DNA from: Oscillospiraceae bacterium Zagget12 | GTDB taxonomy: Bacteria; Bacillota; Clostridia; UBA1381 | Assembly (NCBI GenBank): GCA_001941225.1 | Contig: MSHM01000009.1 | Span: forward strand, 1 to 64,000 | Length of the DNA stretch: 64,000 nucleotides | Reading direction: 5' to 3' | Part shown: positions 63,117 through 64,000 of the stretch, in pieces | Position numbering within the stretch: the first letter of the stretch is position 1 | Layout of the letters: every line of letters begins with the position of its first letter | Made by a program: the position numbers and the translations under genes | Notes under the pieces: model-generated | The model's database searches: none | Told to the model about the DNA's origin: nothing | Seen by the model: the letters and a program-made list of their open reading frames with translations, nothing else

Positions 63117-63146
63117 CGGCAGTGGATTTCCACTGCCGTTTTTTTA
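63117..63146 (+). terminator. terminator downstream of the tandem repeats
   Basis: CGGCAGTGG (63117-63125) and CCACTGCCG (63130-63138) pair around ATTT, followed by T7. This is the first clear terminator after the dockerin gene. Confidence 0.92.
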
Positions 63147-63149
63147 TGT

Positions 63150-63490
63150 TATATTTTCGGCAACGCTCTGCAAGGCTCCCCTACGAGGGGAGCTGTCGCC
63201 GAAAGGCGACTGAGGGGTCTTACGCAAATTTACCCTCATTCGTCACCCGCTTACAGCGGGCGCCACCTTCCCCCAGGGGAAGGCTGCCATATTTGCCGCA
63301 AACCCTAAGCCTTCCCCTTGGGGGTGAACGATTTGCAAAGCAAATTGTTCACCTAGTAGGGGAGGCTCCCGGTGCCGACAAATCCACCTCGTAGGGGCGC
63401 CCATTGGGCGCCCGCGGGCGGGCAATGCCCGCCCCTACAAGCACAGCCGGCAAATCCACCTCGTAAGGGCGCCCATTGGTCGCCCGCGCT
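63150..63490. repeat. cluster of palindromic repeats, families A and B
   Basis: 63170-63218 (GCTCCCCTACGAGGGGAGC, then GTCGCCGAAAGGCGAC, then TGAGGGG), 63236-63287 (CCCTCATTCGTCACCCGC..CACCTTCCCCCAGGGGAAGG) and 63384-63490 (two copies of family B: AATCCACCTCGTAGGGGCGCCCATTGGGCGCC). The hairpin CAAATTGTTCACC lies near 63326-63352. No gene between 63147 and 63587. Confidence 0.85.
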
Positions 63491-63526
63491 GCAATCCGCA
63501 AAAATATACGCACAAATGATAATTTG

Positions 63527-63555
63527 TTGCAAAACAACGCAAAATGTAGTATAAT
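63527..63555 (+). promoter_or_regulatory. murT promoter
   Basis: TTGCAA (63527-63532), 17-nt spacer, TATAAT (63550-63555), 33 nt before murT. Confidence 0.75.
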
Positions 63556-63587
63556 CATATATCATAGCTTGAAAGGAAACAAATGAA

Positions 63588-64000
63588 ATGAGAAAGTTAC
63601 TTGCGGTATGGCTTGGCAAGCTGCTCACAATAGCCGGCAAAATAGCGGGGAAGAAGTCCTCGTCATCGCCGGGGCATTACGCTCTTAAAATCTGTCCCGA
63701 CCTTGTCGGCGTGCTGAACAAGTGCGTGACAAAGGGAATAATCGTAACCTGCGGCACGAACGGAAAAACCACCACCAACAACCTGATGGCATCGGCTCTT
63801 GAGGCAAAGGGGTACAAGGTTATCTGCAACAGGCTCGGCGCGAATATGCTGAGCGGCATAGCCACCACGGTTTTACAGGAAATGAGCATATTCGGCTCTC
63901 TCAAGGCGGACTATGCCTGTCTTGAAATTGACGAGGCGTACACGCCGATAGTATTCGACTATGTAAAGCCGGACGTTATGGTGATTACAAATCTCTTCCG
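63588..64000 (+). CDS. murT: lipid II isoglutaminyl synthase subunit MurT, 3' part beyond window
   Basis: 137 codons seen. Start at the second ATG (63588); the first (63583) runs straight into TGA. GAAAGGA lies 10 nt upstream. MRKLLAVWLGKLLTIAGKIAGKKSSS, SSPGHYALKICPDLVGVL, TCGTNGKTTTNNLMA (Mur P-loop), NRLGANMLSGIATT and EIDEAYTPIVF are typical of MurT, which amidates lipid II glutamate together with GatD. GatD should lie just beyond the right edge. Confidence 0.92.
   Translation, partial: MRKLLAVWLGKLLTIAGKIAGKKSSSSPGHYALKICPDLVGVLNKCVTKGIIVTCGTNGKTTTNNLMASALEAKGYKVICNRLGANMLSGIATTVLQEMSIFGSLKADYACLEIDEAYTPIVFDYVKPDVMVITNLF

Noticed and set aside
63071-63558. Several frames of 60-107 codons near 63.1-63.6 kb
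   Set aside because: They are translations of palindromic repeats and a terminator, with Pro/Arg-rich low-complexity products.

Overview
The window looks like a chromosomal segment of an anaerobic, gut-type Clostridia (Bacillota) bacterium. The evidence is the family content: a DUF4250 and a DUF4186 protein, an infC-rpmI-rplT operon whose infC starts at ATT, BioY under a BirA box, PanG-type pantothenate synthesis, MurT, dockerin and copper-amine-oxidase-like 'stalk' domains on secreted proteins, and a family 11 rhamnogalacturonan lyase. The set would suit a pectin-degrading gut Clostridium relative; the species cannot be told from the window.

Region 1 (1-14.4 kb) is accessory. A leftward operon (8804 to beyond position 1) encodes an unrecognised 482-aa protein, a small protein, a PP2C phosphatase, a 1432-aa fusion (Ser/Thr kinase, Rossmann domain, RyR-like domain, C-terminal PD-(D/E)XK nuclease) and a DUF4062-like/TPR protein cut by the window edge. 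A stand-alone RyR-domain gene faces it across a shared promoter region. A second, rightward locus (9.5-14.3 kb) holds a small RelE-like protein, an AAA-lid-like protein, an orphan VirD4/TraG-type ATPase broken at its P-loop, a Sel1-repeat protein and a RelA/SpoT-type HD protein that has lost its catalytic residues. Together they resemble conflict (anti-phage) systems, and I regard this as the best candidate for an undescribed system. The island stops at a gene remnant next to tRNA-Lys(CTT).

Region 2 (15-38.8 kb) is mostly core: YdcF-like, queH, a flavodoxin-like protein, pnp, rpsO, rpmE, folC, two paralogous acidic membrane proteins, bioY with a BirA operator on its promoter, a DUF2264 hydrolase-like gene leading a five-gene run that ends in a PP2C phosphatase, a threonine ammonia-lyase/HD/recX/rimO/pgsA/hisIE run, valS, and infC-rpmI-rplT. 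Region 3 (38.8-49.3 kb) has an ECF sigma/anti-sigma/secreted-protein cluster, a panG-panB-panC-panD operon running into a GH88 gene, malQ and a HAD phosphatase.

Region 4 (49.3-64 kb) has a frameshifted MATE transporter, a PLP transsulfuration enzyme, a YczE-like membrane protein, a TetM-like GTPase fused to a frameshifted NYN nuclease domain, an ArsR metal sensor, the rhamnogalacturonan lyase, a large dockerin-bearing beta-helix protein whose promoter spacer contains a G9 tract, tandem and palindromic repeats, and the start of murT. Four genes are interrupted at homopolymer runs (A8, A10, T5, T6), so sequence error must be excluded before any is called a true pseudogene. A GCCGCC-loop-GGCGGC hairpin sits just before the ribosome binding site of three unrelated genes.
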